64,000 nt of DNA from Campylorhamphus procurvoides (Eukaryota; Chordata; Aves; Passeriformes; Dendrocolaptidae). The position numbers and the translations under genes are program-made. Each line of letters starts with the position of its first letter. Positions within the stretch are counted from its first letter, which is position 1. The DNA is taken from the NCBI GenBank assembly GCA_013396655.1, contig WBMV01008225.1, positions 469,928 to 533,927 on the forward strand. The letters are read 5' to 3'. Shown here piece after piece: positions 36,120 through 49,271 of this stretch. The notes below the pieces were generated by a model, which saw only the letters and a list, made by a program, of their open reading frames with translations, was not told where the DNA came from and did not search any database.

Positions 36120-38266
36120 AACAATGAACATAGCACGGTGAGCAATGCATGTTTTTCACTGGTCTCACTCTGTCTGTGCATGAAGACGATCTTTATCTGC
36201 TGTGTGGTGTGAAGGCAGGATAGTAAGGCGGTTGGGAAGCAGTGTAGTTGAAGGTTTCTCAGTGTTGCAGTGATAGTTGGGAAGAGAATTGGTATTTGTC
36301 AGTGGTTTTTTGTGTCATAGCACTGAAGAAACAGCATTTTGGTTTTTATTCTCCTTCCTGATTCAAAGCTTCTATAGTGCATTTTTCCTGTTGGTTTTAT
36401 GGCTAGTGAATTCTTACTGTCCTGTAAATGAAATTCTGCTTATTGAAAACAGCCTGTGATCAGTACCAGTACAAATGTCAGATAATTGCACAAGAAATGC
36501 AGGTTGTAGTCAGTTTATTTCTGTTACTATGTCATTTTTCTTGCTTTATTTACAGGTTTTGTTATTTTTTGGGGGCTGTTGTGGTACTGTAAGCTTCTCG
36601 TGAGCCATGTGGAAGTGTCATTTTCATAGTTATCAGGTGACTGCCATTAAGTGACTAGGGAGAGAGTGTGTGTGTTATGTTGTTTGCTGCAATAGAGAGC
36701 TAAACATATTCGTGGTATAACCCCCTTGATAATGCTGCTGTAACACAGAAATGTTTGATCAATCTGTTGTTTAAAGCTTCTTTTGCAATACTTCAGCCTC
36801 ATCTTACGTATGTGTATAAATGCCTGTCTTCATTGTAGCGAGTAAAAGGTGACTTTGAAGCTTCTCTTTCCCTCCTCTTGTCTCCTTTTCCCCTCATTGA
36901 CAGTCAGAAATTCTTAGCTTCTCTGAAACTTAGCTGTGAAAATGGTCATTTTTGATGACAGCTGTGGAGCTAAGCTTCCCAAGCTTGAGTGGCAGCCAGC
37001 CAACTGCTGAGACAAGTGGTGACCTTTCAGGACAATGTCTCTCACAAAAATGTCAAAATATTAAAATGGCAGGCATCAAATGCCATGTGCGTGGGGAAGG
37101 GTAGTCAGCTGGCAGGCTTTCAGATGAAGGCAGTTAATCCACTGCTTACTTGGATTAAATATTGAAAGCCCCTGCCTGAGTCTTTAAAATATAGAGAAAT
37201 TATTCATATGTGTCTTGAATAATTTCAGTTGTTCTTCTTGGAAGATCTGGGACATGGATGGAAAATTTCAGAGGTTGTTTTATTTAAAATCTGATCCGGC
37301 ATTTCCATGACAGACACCCAGATGCGCATTTGACCTTTAATTTTGCCCTTTGCTTTGTATGTATACCAGTTTTCCTCCCAAATCTCATCCAGAATGTAAA
37401 TGGTTCCTGGTGAAGCCTAAGCAAAGTTCATCAATGTGCAGCAGGATGCTGAAATTCCGATAGCATGTGCACTGACTTTTTAGGCATATGCTCACTGAAT
37501 ACTAAACAATCCCCTGCAGTTCTTGGTGCTGCAGCCCTGAGCTGAAAACTCATTTGCTATTGCATGCATCAATGCCTTGTAACTTTCTTTGAAGGCACTG
37601 AGGTGTGAGCATTCCCATGCTGGCTGGTGTGTCAGATTCTCAGATACCTTTACCCCCTGGTAGCAGAACAGTGACACTGTGATAGGCTGCCTTGTTAGTT
37701 TCCCCCCTGCTGCATAAATATTTCTGGGTGTGAGGCTGCCTGATCCTTTACTGTGGCCTGTAGGAAGGCCAGGTAGCTGATCTGGGAACAAACCTGTTCA
37801 CCTTGTGGTTGACCTCTCTTGGACAATAGGAAGGGGTACACCAGTGACTGCACCGGACCAGTCTTGTCCAGCCAGTTTGCAACTGGCCACAGCTCAAGGG
37901 AGTTCTCAGTATTCTCCATGCAAAGCACAGTGTGAGCTGCCAACAGGTAACCCCTGCAAAGCATTCAGTGTTCAGATTTAATAGTACCAAATCCATTGTT
38001 ACTTACCAAGATGCTGAAAAGGAGTATTGTTCTTTCCAGTAATTATTTCCCCTTCAAGATAGGAGTTCTGTGTCACTCCAAGTTCTCTTTCTTACTACAA
38101 GCAAGCAACTTTTCATAACTGTTTTAGTGTTCTTCACTGCTACTCATAGAGGAAGTGTGTGCCTCCCCCTCTGTCCTTTAAAACTGGGAACCCAGCATTC
38201 CATGACCACCTTCTCTCTGCTGTAGTCATAGGAAAGGCTAAATCTCCATGGTGGTCTTTTCTTTCC
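36120..38266. other. Non-coding unique DNA
   Basis: No gene or repeat family is recognised. Minus-strand frames of 82-99 codons overlap around 37.5-38.0 kb but share no recognisable protein and have no convincing splice pair. A minus-strand donor-like site (ACTTACC on the plus strand, 38001-38007) lies at their edge. Confidence 0.55.
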
Positions 38267-38302
38267 AGTTAGTATTCTGTGATCACTCCTCCTTTCTTCT
38301 AG

Positions 38303-38332
38303 TTCCCTACAAAGAATTTTGAGGCAAATGAG
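38303..38332 (+). other. Candidate 30-nt microexon
   Basis: Two pyrimidine-rich acceptors lie 34 bp apart: CTTTTCTTTCCAG ending at 38268, and CTCCTCCTTTCTTCTAG ending at 38302. They are followed by tandem donors, GAG then GTAGGT at 38333 and TAG then GTAAGG at 38337. Between the second acceptor and first donor are 30 nt, divisible by three, open in two frames (for example FPTKNFEANE). The strong acceptor and spacing suit a microexon, but two moderate donors and a common pyrimidine tract can coincide by chance. No parent gene is visible. Confidence 0.15.
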
Positions 38333-38689
38333 GTAGGTAAGGACAAATTCTCATAAACATTTTAGAGAAATGTATTCTTCCCCCATCTTTAAATTTCTGT
38401 CTGCTTTGACACAAACATTTCTGTGATTTGAGACTTACTATGATGTAACAATTTGTTTGGAAGAAAAACCTTATGCTCATCTAGTTGAGGATACCAATTA
38501 ATGTGACTTACTGCAGCACAGATACCTAGGCTGAGTTTTGGATTTTGATCTTCAAACAGCAAACCACATGTGGGTCCAATCTATTTAATCATCTCTGATG
38601 CTGTAAAAAAAAATAGGGATGTTGGTATTTTCCATGGGCTTTGCATGAAGGAAAAAATCTGAGAAAAATAACTGCATTAGCAGTAATTT

Positions 38690-39400
38690 CTTTTAAATCA
38701 AATTATTCAGGGCTTGGTTATTTCCACCTGTGCAGTGTCAGATCAGATCATTAAACATCAGTTATTACACCTAATACAAAATTTTGACTTGTCCTCAGAC
38801 TGCTTACAAGCTATATTACGAAAACCTCCTTAGCACACACCACCATTCTTGTTTTTCTCTTCATCTGAATTCAGAACACAGATGTCAGTAGTATGTTACA
38901 ACTGAATTGGTCAATCAGGATCCCAGAGTTTCCTTAGATGTGGCCTTGAAATTGCTTGTAATTAAAATTAGAAAATGGCATACACTTACTGTGACCTTAT
39001 TTCAAAGCTGTCTTACTGATTCACTTGGAGTATCTCCCTTAGGCTGTCAGTCTTTAGCTATTAAGTTAATGAAGTATATTAATTGAAATTAACTCAACTG
39101 ACCAAAACGTGACTATGATTACAAAATAGTTGTGGGCCACCAATGAAGATTCCCCTAAAAATCATTAAGACGCTATTGTCAATTACTAAGTTAATAAGGT
39201 TCATGAGAAACTTCATTATTAAGGTAATAATAATAATGATTAAATTTAATGAAATATGTTTACCTTTGGTAATTTAGAGAATCTAAATTTCAGTGTTGAT
39301 TATTGACATGAAATAGCAGCAGCATGACACATGAGCATCAGACGGTAAATGACACATCATGGAGTGAGTCACATGCTGTGATTCAGGCAGGTGAACAGTG
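38690..39400. promoter_or_regulatory. AT-rich TAAT-cluster, enhancer-like
   Basis: This stretch is rich in TAAT/ATTA homeodomain cores. They include TTAATTGAAATTAA (39079-39092, an inverted pair of TAAT sites) and a run of TAAT motifs at 39170-39260. A TGAGTCA AP-1 type site lies at 39365-39371. Low CpG, no repeat signature and dense homeodomain motifs are typical of conserved vertebrate developmental enhancers. AT-richness alone also produces TAAT by chance, so this is a weak inference pending conservation data. Confidence 0.2.
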
Positions 39401-42400
39401 GGGATCACAATATGGCATGAGAGACTTCATCTGTATTTTCTGCAAGACCAATTTTCCCAATCACTTTGCTCCTTACCCATCTTACAAGTAGATTTCAGGA
39501 GCAGTCACACATCTGTTAACATCACCTTTTCTGCCACCTTTAGTTTGAGTTATATGGTATAAGGTACACAGTAGTTTTTATACTCATAAACTAGGACTGA
39601 ATCTGCCATGTGAAATAAGTCAGGACAACTCATAGTATACAAAGCCACTGTTCCATGCTGAAGGTATTAATTTTTTCAGTTTGTACATTCTTCAGATCAT
39701 TTTTCACAAGGCAAGGCTATAGCATGTGAATACAAGCTATGACTTAACTGAGCAATGTAACCTATATACCTGAGCCAAACTCATAATTATTCTTTCTGGA
39801 AATGTAAATTGTACAAACCACTATGATTTCCAATTATTATTTCTAATTTCTAATTTTGAGGTGATAAATCTATTGTATATGCAGGAATAAAAAAATCTAA
39901 AGGATCCCAGAGGGCCAGGTTGCAGTTGAAAAGATAGAGTACCTTGAATTTTCCAGGATTTTTTAATTTCAGTTTGAAACTATACTTTGCAATAATATCT
40001 CTTTTTGCATTGGCACTGCAACTTGTATCACTTTAGTGACATAATAAAAACTAAATTTAAATATAGTTTGACAGTGTCACTTGACCTTTCCACAAAGGAG
40101 TTGAAAGGATCTATACAAATGCAGGCAGACAAACATGAAGGGCCGTTGTACTCATCAAATGTCTGGGATTTTTTTTAACAATGAGTAAAAGCCTGGAAGA
40201 TTATTTGCTAGCATGCAATTAATCATAAATCCAGCTTGATCTGGATGGATAAAACAGTAGTTTATCAATCAGGTTGGCTAGTACTTTGAAAGGATTTTGC
40301 AGAACTCATTAGTTCAGGAATATTAAGATGGGTGCCTCTTTTTTATGAGACAATAATGTGATTCCCAAATGGATTAGCTAGGAGTTCGAAAGAAAAGCAA
40401 TTTATCCCCATGGTGGTATGGATTACTGTTAAGAACATTCTGAAATCCTGTCCTATCATTCATTTATTTCAAAGCATTCTTAAAAGTAATGACCTAATTT
40501 TAAAGACAGTAAATCAGAAATAACCAAATCACTGCAGCTTGTTTGTCTTTTAGAAAGATGGGTAGTCTTAATTTAAAGGCTTCAATATTTTTGAGTCCGC
40601 TTTCCCTATCTAAGGGAGTCACTGAAAAAATTTAAATACCTTTTCTGTTCTGTTTCCCCCCCTCTCCTTCAGTTCAGTGGAAATTCACTCACACAAGGGG
40701 CTTTTTCAAGAAATGGGAGTTTATGTAGACTGATACTGATCTACTTCTGTTGAATGCCTTGTAATGAACCACCTTCCACTCTTCTTTGGAAATAGGTTCA
40801 CTGAAATTAGTGTCTTTGGCTCTGTCTTGGCGGAATGCAGAAAAGTAGTTCCTGCTGTGTCTATGGTCTAGGTTTTTGAAAGAGAAGGTTGACATCAACT
40901 CCCTTGATGTTCTGAGTGTTGCCCGACTGACATACCTGAATCCATAGGTTGCTGTAGTTGTGTTACGGTATGTGTGGCCCTCAGGTTTTAAATTAGTCGT
41001 TAGTTAATGCTGAAGCATTAGGTAATTGCTGTGTAAATGTAAAGCAATGAGGCTGAAAGTGGATTAAAGAATTAGATAACTAAACCCCAAATTATTTTAG
41101 CATGTTTGGAGTTCCCAGGACAATATACTTATTAACCTTCGGTGGAGACATAGCCATCCTGCAAGTGAATGTAACTCATACTGCATATTCTCATGGCAAA
41201 ATTTTACCTCAAATGGGCTTCCAACCACCAATGTTCCTACCAGATGGAATAGCCAAAGTACTCTTTTTTTTTTGTCCTATAAAATTAAGATTGTGTCCTT
41301 TAAAATGAGAAATGGAGAACTTGTTCAGCTTTCCTTCTGTTTTTGAGAAGTTAAGAATTTTGAGAGTTAACAGAAACTTGTTATGTGCAACTTGTAACAT
41401 AGATACCATTGTATAGGGCTTATAATGAACACCATGCTATGACATCAAAGGTCTTCTAGAAATCAATAATTATTGATGACAAAATAAGTCATTATTTTCA
41501 CTGTAATTATTAGGAGACATGATGGTTTGCTTTGGTTCTGACCTTCATTGTTCATGAACTAAAATAATAATTGCAGCTAATTCCTTTTTTTTTTTCTATA
41601 AACATTCATTTGTTGGTCAGCACCAGAGAGCAGAGGTAGATGAGGACCACCACGCAAAACCCTTCTATTTCTTGGGAAGTGTGAGTTTATCCTCCTGGGG
41701 CAAAAAGAGGCCACATCATTGGCTTAGGGTAATGCTTTTAAAAAATTTTTCTGTCCTTATTGTGTTTTCTGAAAGGTTTTGCTTTGTTTTATTCTTGAAG
41801 ATGTGAGGGCAGATAGATGCAAAGAGGACCTCACCTGATTGCAAGTGCTATTGAGAGCAGAAAGAAGAAAGTTCTTTGATGCTCCCTGGTCCTCAGTCAT
41901 CCAGCCCTAGGAGAAATCAGAGCTGATGTTATGCAACTCTGATTTTTGGAACTGGGAAAAAAATAGCTTAAATCCTTCAGTGGCAGTGAAACCACAGTGC
42001 TGTGACCCTATAATCTGGAAAGCCTTTTCCTGTAAATGTACTTCTCCTCTGTCACTGAGGAAAGTTTGAGCGTTGTCAAAGCAACAAGTGGCCCAAAGTC
42101 ACTGTGTCATCTTTTGAGCTTCCAGGGAACTATTTAAATAAAGATGTTTATAGAAGAGTGCAAGAGAGCCCTTCAGCTCATTGTTTTAGTCAGGTATGAG
42201 GATTGAAAGTAGGTGTAGGGCTGCCTATCACACTGGCAGTGCAATTCTCTATGTCAGTGGATTGCTGTCTCTTCACAAGACTATTTGTCAATGGGTACGT
42301 GCACAAAGAAGTCTATAGTAGTTTGTTTATCTACTGATTCAGAACAGATGCTCGGATAGCACAATTTTCATGAAGGAGGAATTGACAAAGAGTGCAGCTG

Positions 42401-42640
42401 GGCTGAGGATGGTACAAGAAACTCCATCCATCATTTTCCGAAAAGCACAATGAATGGCTTAATTGTTGCTGGTAACAATTGTTGGGAATTTTATTTGCTA
42501 TAGCCAAAGTACGATCCCACAGAGAGCCAACTTGGAAAAATACAGTGTCAGGGGACACTTTTTTTCCTCTTCTCTTGGCTTTATTCACTGAGCAGATTCC
42601 ACTGGCTTTGTCTGGATCAAGGCCTTCCACTATTGCTCAC
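39401..42640. other. Non-coding unique DNA
   Basis: No gene is recognised. GCACCAGAGAGCAG at 41620-41633 matches 12 of 14 positions of the CTCF core and could be a weak insulator site. The region is AT-rich with short chance frames only. Confidence 0.55.
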
Positions 42641-42682
42641 CTGCAAAACACGCTCCTCGACCACCATGCGGTCTTGAGCTGG
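42641..42682 (-). other. Candidate 42-nt microexon, minus strand
   Basis: On the minus strand, TATATTAG is followed by 42 nt that end in CAG and then GTGAGC, a strong donor. The interval is divisible by three, open in two frames (one reads PAQDRMVVEERVLQ), and has more CpGs than its flanks. The upstream pyrimidine tract is only moderate (GTTCCTTCTCTAATTAC), with CTAAT as a possible branch point. No family is recognised. On the plus strand a 70-codon frame overlaps it (42479-42691), which is equally unidentified. It could be chance. Confidence 0.15.
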
Positions 42683-45600
42683 CTAATATAGTTGTAATTA
42701 GAGAAGGAACAGCCCTGACAGTGAGGAAATAGTGTTAGTACAGTATGCAATAAAAAGAGCAGTATTTCATACTGGGGATTTTTTTTAAGATGATATGTCT
42801 TCTGGGAGAGCTGCCTATGGGAATACTTCTCATAGTACTGAAGTTTCCTTCAGATCCTTGTGAACTGAAACTGTCCTCTTTCATTGAACTGGGTTTGATG
42901 TATCTTGTTTAATATCTTCTATTGCTGCAAGGTTGATATTTAAGGTATGCTACACAAACACCAGGAAAGGACAGAAAGCAAAATGCTTATATCACATAAA
43001 AAATTTGTCTCCCAATGTGAGTATGCATCAAGATACAGAGAGGTTAGTCTATGTATTCAAGTGATGATAAAAATAATTTTCTGGAGTAAAGTCTCTTCCT
43101 ATTGTTTAATGTTCAGGATCCTAATGCAAAGCAGAGGATTTTGGTGGTTCTCAGATAAAGATACCTGAATTTTTGCCACGCAAAGCAACCTGATTTTTCT
43201 AGTCTTGCTGTCAGAAATAACTCAATGATTCTGGCTGATTTTTTTTTTTAATGAGGCAAACATTTAGCATGAAAAATTTTGCCTTTAGCCACTAAAGACT
43301 GTCAATCTATTAACTGCTGAAGCAGGGTCACTTAATGGAGAAATACAAAATTACCATGCTCACAGATCATACTATCAAAATGCACTAAAAATACACAATT
43401 GACAACAAAACGCTGTTTGGGCAAATATCATGTCATTCAGTACCTCTGTGTAGCAAGGAGGTTCCTAAGTATAGATATAACAAGATTTCTGAGAAAAAGG
43501 CCCTGTATTTTATTCTGTTGAGGATGGTATTAAATACCTCTGTGGGTTCTTCCCCTTCCAAAAACTGATACTGGAACTTGCTGCAGAGTTTGAGATTACT
43601 GTGGATGAGGAAGGAAGTGAAAGGCAAAAAGACTGGACCATCTGCAGTTTCATTTTTTGAAATGCTACTAAGAAAATTTAACTTTTTTCCTCATTCACAA
43701 GTTAAATAGATTTTTGAATCTGCAGAATATTTCCTTTTCAGAGTGCCCATGTCCTGTTATTTTATATTGTGGACATTGATGCTCTTGAATCCTCTGGAGT
43801 GTGAAGGGGTTCACATGTGTTTTGGTTTAGGCATCATCATATCTAGGGATGCCAGTGGGATGGACTATAAGATAAGCTTCCTTTTTTGGCTGACTTGTGC
43901 TTTTTTTGCTCTTTAACCTGTCCTTAAAATGACCAAGAAATATAGCTTTAAAGTAACTGCATTAATCAAATCAGTTGCTGAATTTTAGCAATTATATTGC
44001 AATTATCACTGCCTCCTCCTGTGAGGTCTCTTTCTGCTTGAACTTGAGTCAGAAAGCAACCAAGAGCAAACAACAATCCTTTAAATGTGTCGCATCGCTG
44101 ACCTTGACGAGCATGCAGAAAAGCACAAGTGAACACACACAAATTTTCAAGTCCTGCTGTTCATCCAAACACCGAGTACTATGCAATATTACCTCACACA
44201 GATTTTTTTTCCTTGCATGCAAATAAAATCACAGTGTGTGAGCTATAATTCAATCCATGTTGTAGCCTGGGTCAACACAAAGGCCCTGGTAGGGCACTGT
44301 GCTGCAGTCAGGCAGCTGTGACTGTTTTAACAGATTCAGGGGGTCTGAGGCAGAGTATTCATTACTTTTAGAGTAATAAAAAGAATGAATGCTGGAAGAA
44401 GTGGCTTTTTTATTTTTATTTAAATAAGTGGCTGTTAAATAGAACAAAGAGCAGACTGAGATGGAACTGATTTCATATTACTGTAAAAATACCATAGCAA
44501 TGCTGGATCCAGGTTATAGAGATTATAATTTTATTTCATGTTGCATATCTTTAGAAAACCCTTACTAATATAGATAGCATTGGTATTGCTTTTGCATATA
44601 CATTTTTTACACTGGCTGTGTAAACACACAGTCTCATACAAATAATTTCTTATGGAGAACTTGTCTTAAATATGTGTAGAACTCATAACAAAATACATAT
44701 TTTTGAAGCTTTTTAGCATTCCATGAATTCCATTTCTCTTCAAATCAGTGGGAGCATATTGAACAGAACTCCATTCTTCAGTATGCGTGTTTCATAGGCT
44801 TGCTTGGATTTTATAGACTGTACAGAAATTTGTCGTAGGTACTTTCACTCTGAAGTGAGCCATTTGTCTATAGACTTCTTTGTTGTTCTTGCCTTTAATA
44901 AGAACCTTTGTATGTTCAGTCTGCTGATGTTGTCTGTTATCCATTTTCACTCAGGTTCTTATATGTGTGACTGACTCAAGAATTGCTGTGGGATTATTTT
45001 GACCCCCAGTTCAGTTTTCTTAGAGTGCCATAAAATGGCATGACATAATTAAATCCAGACATAGGGGTGGTTTGGTTCTGATTATATTATAGGTTTAGCC
45101 ATGTGCTACTTGGATCAGGGGGACTTTTATATTTTGAGCTCTCCCATATGGATAAAGTTTGTAGTATCTTTTAATGTTAAGGTCTTCTTTCCCTCTCTTA
45201 CTGCTCAGATTAACTTTATAACAGCTTTGCTTGAGAACTAGCATGTCCCTTTTTTATAGGGGGATAGGTAATCACTAGGAACATGACTAGTGAACACCTG
45301 GAACTCATCAAAATTCCCCCTTGCTAGCCTGTTATATGAGGTTACTGAAAACTTGGACACTTGTGTTTGCTTGCAGGCTTCGATCAGTACACACCACCAT
45401 CTTTTAAAAGAATTTCTTTATCCAAATGAATGATTCTAACCTTTGTTGTGCCTCTGCAGCTTCAAGCATTTAAATTATTTAAGTGTTTCCATATGCTGGG
45501 TAACTAGCACACTTTCTCTAGGCTGGGTAGAAAGGGTATGTAGAAGTAGGTTGGATATAGCATTTTTCTTGGTGTCCCACTCCCTCCAATTCAGCAAGTA

Positions 45601-48316
45601 GGCATAAAATGCATGGGTAGTCTCATTCAAGGAGAGATAAACTCCTGATCCACACTGGGAGCGGGGAGGGACAAGTCACATCTGCACCATTAGGCTCAGA
45701 CCACTCTGGCCATTATTCAAGGGGGTGTGTATGTGTGAAAGGAGTTAATTCCTTTTAGTTCCTGGATAAATCCATGACTGACCTCATTGATGTGACAGCA
45801 AAATCAGCAGGAGTTCTCATATGCTTGGCAGGAAGGCACGTATTAAAGTGCTTTCTTTGAACCAAGGTCACTGCATTGCTAATCTGAGCATTTTTCCTGT
45901 GATGGGCAAATACCTCTTGGTCTCTGAGCATCCTTTGCTCTTGTTGATGCAGAGGTTTGGTTCTGTGCCAAGGAAGCAAGTGGGATATTTACTGCTGAGT
46001 TCAAGATGAATAGGGTTTCTAATGGGAGCAGGAACCATGGTTATCTTGAGGGCAGTCTTCTAATTAATTGTATCTGTTTATTGTGTAACAGCAAAGTCTT
46101 TGCAAAAGACTTCTTTTGAATATCTCCCTTGAGTTCTTCTGTGTCAATAAGAATGTCTCAGCCCACAGAGAAGTGTAAGAAACTGGAGAGGTGATTTTTT
46201 TTTTTCTTGGAACAAGCTCACCTTACAAAGGCCATACCTAATAAGAAATTTGTCAGTTCCAAAGATACTGCTAGAAATGTTTATACTGTTATATAGAAGA
46301 GCATTCCTTGGAGACAAGTCATCACGTAATTTGAAATTAGGGTGGATGTGTGTGCTGCTGGTGTCTGTGGCTCTTTTTTGGCTATTTTTTTGTCAGAGTA
46401 CCTGACACTCTGAATGTAGGTCTGACTCAAAACCAAAACATTTGGCCTTCTGAAATATTTTTGGGGACTCTGAAGGTAATCACAGCCAAAGGGTGTTTCA
46501 GCACTGTTTGAAAAGTCCCGCTAGAAGTGCATGAATCACCCCCAAACAACAGCGGAATTTAAATGTTGTCTCTAGATTCATTCACAGAATTTAATAGAGA
46601 AATGCCTGTAGTGTCATCCAGCAAGGCTCAACGTAGCTTACAGCCAGCTTGGGTATAGAAGCCAGCCGTGGCAACATGGTGCCCATGACAGGCTGATTTG
46701 CTTTGCTTCTTGTCTGAGTAGGTTTACTGTGTTCTACAACCCCAAAGTCAATTTTTGCCCATAGTACCTGTATTTTTGGAGGTGCATCTCCTTTTATTAG
46801 TGTATTTGTGTTATGTTTGGAATGAGTAACCTTAGAGGTGGTAGGAAGTTTTAAACAAAACTTACCCTGCTGAAGTAGTTACTTTGTTTATTGGCTTTCA
46901 AATGAAGCATTTCTTTAGTCAATAATAAAAATAGTAACAGTTTCTATGTCTGAAAGTGAGAGCTTCAAAGCACTGTAAATGTATCCATACAGAACTTCTG
47001 TGAAATAGGTAGGACATAATATTACCACTTTAGAGAGGGATATTAAAATGAAATCACCAGTGGAGATCTAACTAGAACACCAGAGATAGTCAGACACAGC
47101 AGCTGCTGGTGTACATCAGCCGTATAACCTATAACCTTTGTTTTCTTTCCACACAGCTTCTAACGCTATAATCGTATTTTTGGTTGTGGTTACAATTCCC
47201 TAGTACTCTGCTGCTTTTGCATTCCTGTGAAGTAGAGACGCAAGTCTCTGTGAGCAGCGTGTGTTATTTACACTATTAAGTTCTGGTGGGTATCTCTGTT
47301 TGATCTGATCCTTCGTGTAGCATTACTGATGAGGTTGAAGGAACCATGACAAGTCTTGAAGAGAGGCAAATTCTGGATAGGAAGCTGGCACATTTGGGGG
47401 AGATTCCAGCAATTGTTCAGCAGTGCAGGAAGGAGCAGTTGTAAGCCTGACCTTTCTGTGTAGAGAGCCATGAAGAAAGAGGTGCTGACAGCAGTTGTTT
47501 CACTCAAGCCATTTGGGTGCAGGGATAGTTCCTATAGTATATGTAGCCTCCAGGGGTTGGACACATCCCCAGAGTCTTTTCTGGCACTTTCTAGACCTCA
47601 GGAGGCACCACCAAAGGGTTAAATAGTTCCACAGTGTGTTTCTGGCTCTCTAATTAGGAAGTGGTCCAAGAGCTCAAAGTTCAAAATGCACATGGTCTGA
47701 GCTGGGACTAAGCCCAAGTTCCCATTGATTGCAGCCTCATATGTTAGTGTGTTGCATCTGAACGTGATCTTTTCCCCTTGCCATTTCTGACATTTGTTTT
47801 CCTTTTTCATAAGAAAATGAAACGATTCTGCTACAGAGTTTCACTTCTTTTGTCACTATCTAAAGTCTTCCATTGCTTTAGCTTGTGTGCTTTCTGGGAA
47901 TAATTTGTGACACACTTTATAATTGAAAGCAGGCCAGTAAAACATGACAAAAATCTTCTCACTCCACTCCATTCTGCAGCATCTGTGGCTACTGCTGGAG
48001 AAGCAGGACAGGTCTACTCCCAGCAGCAGAATAGATAAGAGCTGATCAGGCTGAGACTCAGGGGACCAGAGGTTCCTTGTTGGCCCCCAAAAGGAGACAC
48101 AAAGGATGTGCAAAATAGTATCCAGCTGAGCTTGTGCTTTGAGAAAAAAGAACAGAGTGAGGCTGGACGGAGGCCACGAAAGGGGAAAGGTAAAAAACAC
48201 TTTTAGCACACAAACAATAAATAGTAGAAGCCAGAAACACAGATGGTAATGTGAAAGGGGACAGGCAAAATGTTACCCATGGAGCCTGCAACCTAGGGAG
48301 GCGGCAAAGTTCTGCT
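42683..48316. other. Non-coding unique DNA
   Basis: No gene or repeat family is recognised. Frames up to 117 codons (minus strand, 47856-48209) occur next to the CR1 copy but lack motifs. Isolated minus-strand donor-like sites lie at 46216-46224 (AAG then GTGAGC) and 46860-46866 without good acceptors. Confidence 0.55.
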
Positions 48317-49271
48317 GAATCATAGAATATGCTGAGTTGGAAGGGACTCATCAGGATCATCAAATCCAACTCCTGGTCCTACACAGGCTACTCCAAGAAT
48401 CACACCATGTGCCTGAGAGCATTGCCCAAATGCTTCTTGAACTCAGGCAGGCTTGGTCTGAGTGACAGTGCTGTGGCCACTTCCCTAGGGAGCCCGTTCA
48501 GTACCCAACCATGCTGTGAGTGAAAAATTTTTTCTAGATATCTTACCTAAACCTCCCCTGACTCAGCTTCATGCTGTTTCCTTGAGTCCTGTCATTGGTC
48601 ATGAGAGTGAAGAGATCAGTGTCTGCCCCTCTGCTTTCCCTCCTGAGAATGCTGAAGACCATGATGAGGTCTCGCCTCAGCCTCCTCTTCTCCAACCTGA
48701 AAAGACCAAGTGCCCTCAGTCGCTCCTCATATGGCTTCCCCTCAAGGCCCTTCACCATCTTTGTTGCCCTCCACTGGACACTCTCTAACAGCTGAATATC
48801 TTTCTTATATTGTGGCACCCAAAACTGCCCTCAATATCCAAGGTGAGGCTGCCCCAGTGCAGAGCAGAGAGAGACAATCCCCTTCCTTGACCTGCTGGTG
48901 ATGCTGTGCCTGATGCCCACCAGTACAGGGTTGGCCCTCCTGGCTGCCAGGGCACTGCTGACTCAGATTCAACCTGCCATCCACCAGGACCCCCAGGTCC
49001 CTTTCCACAGTGCTGCTCTCCAACCTTGCATTTCCTAGTCTGACAATATGTGCAGGCTTGCCCTGTCCCAGGTGCAGAATCCGGCATTTTCCCTTGTTGA
49101 ACTTCATCTGGTTGGTGATTGCCCAGCCCTCTAACTTGTAAAAGTCTCTCTGCAGAGCCTCTCTACCCTGGAGGAAGCCATCAGCTCCTCTCAGTTTAGT
49201 GTTGTTGGCAAACTTACTTAGTATTCCTTTGAGTCCTGCAACTAAGTCATTAATGAAGATGTTGAAAAGAA
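48317..49271 (-). mobile_element. CR1 LINE fragment, about 955 bp
   Basis: This minus-strand CR1 copy is the longest in the window. Its 3' end in plus orientation is GAATCATAGAATATGCTGAG, the complement of the CR1 terminus. Going upstream it carries the ORF2 C-terminal region in two broken frames: 48543-48818 with YKKDIQLLE, MVKGLEG and FRLEKRRLRRDLI, and 48805-49107 with KGKCRILHLGQGKPAH and ERDLGVLVDGRLN. The frame change near 48.81 kb shows it is dead. It ends abruptly at about 49271 by 5' truncation, before the reverse-transcriptase core. Its 3' end differs from the copies at 18.9 and 28.2 kb, so it belongs to another CR1 subfamily. Confidence 0.95.

Noticed and set aside
47856..48209. 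117-codon minus-strand frame left of the third CR1 copy
   Set aside because: It lies outside the CR1 boundary and resembles no CR1 protein or other family.
48516..48901. Several plus-strand frames across 48.5-48.9 kb
   Set aside because: These are antisense readings of the minus-strand CR1 element.
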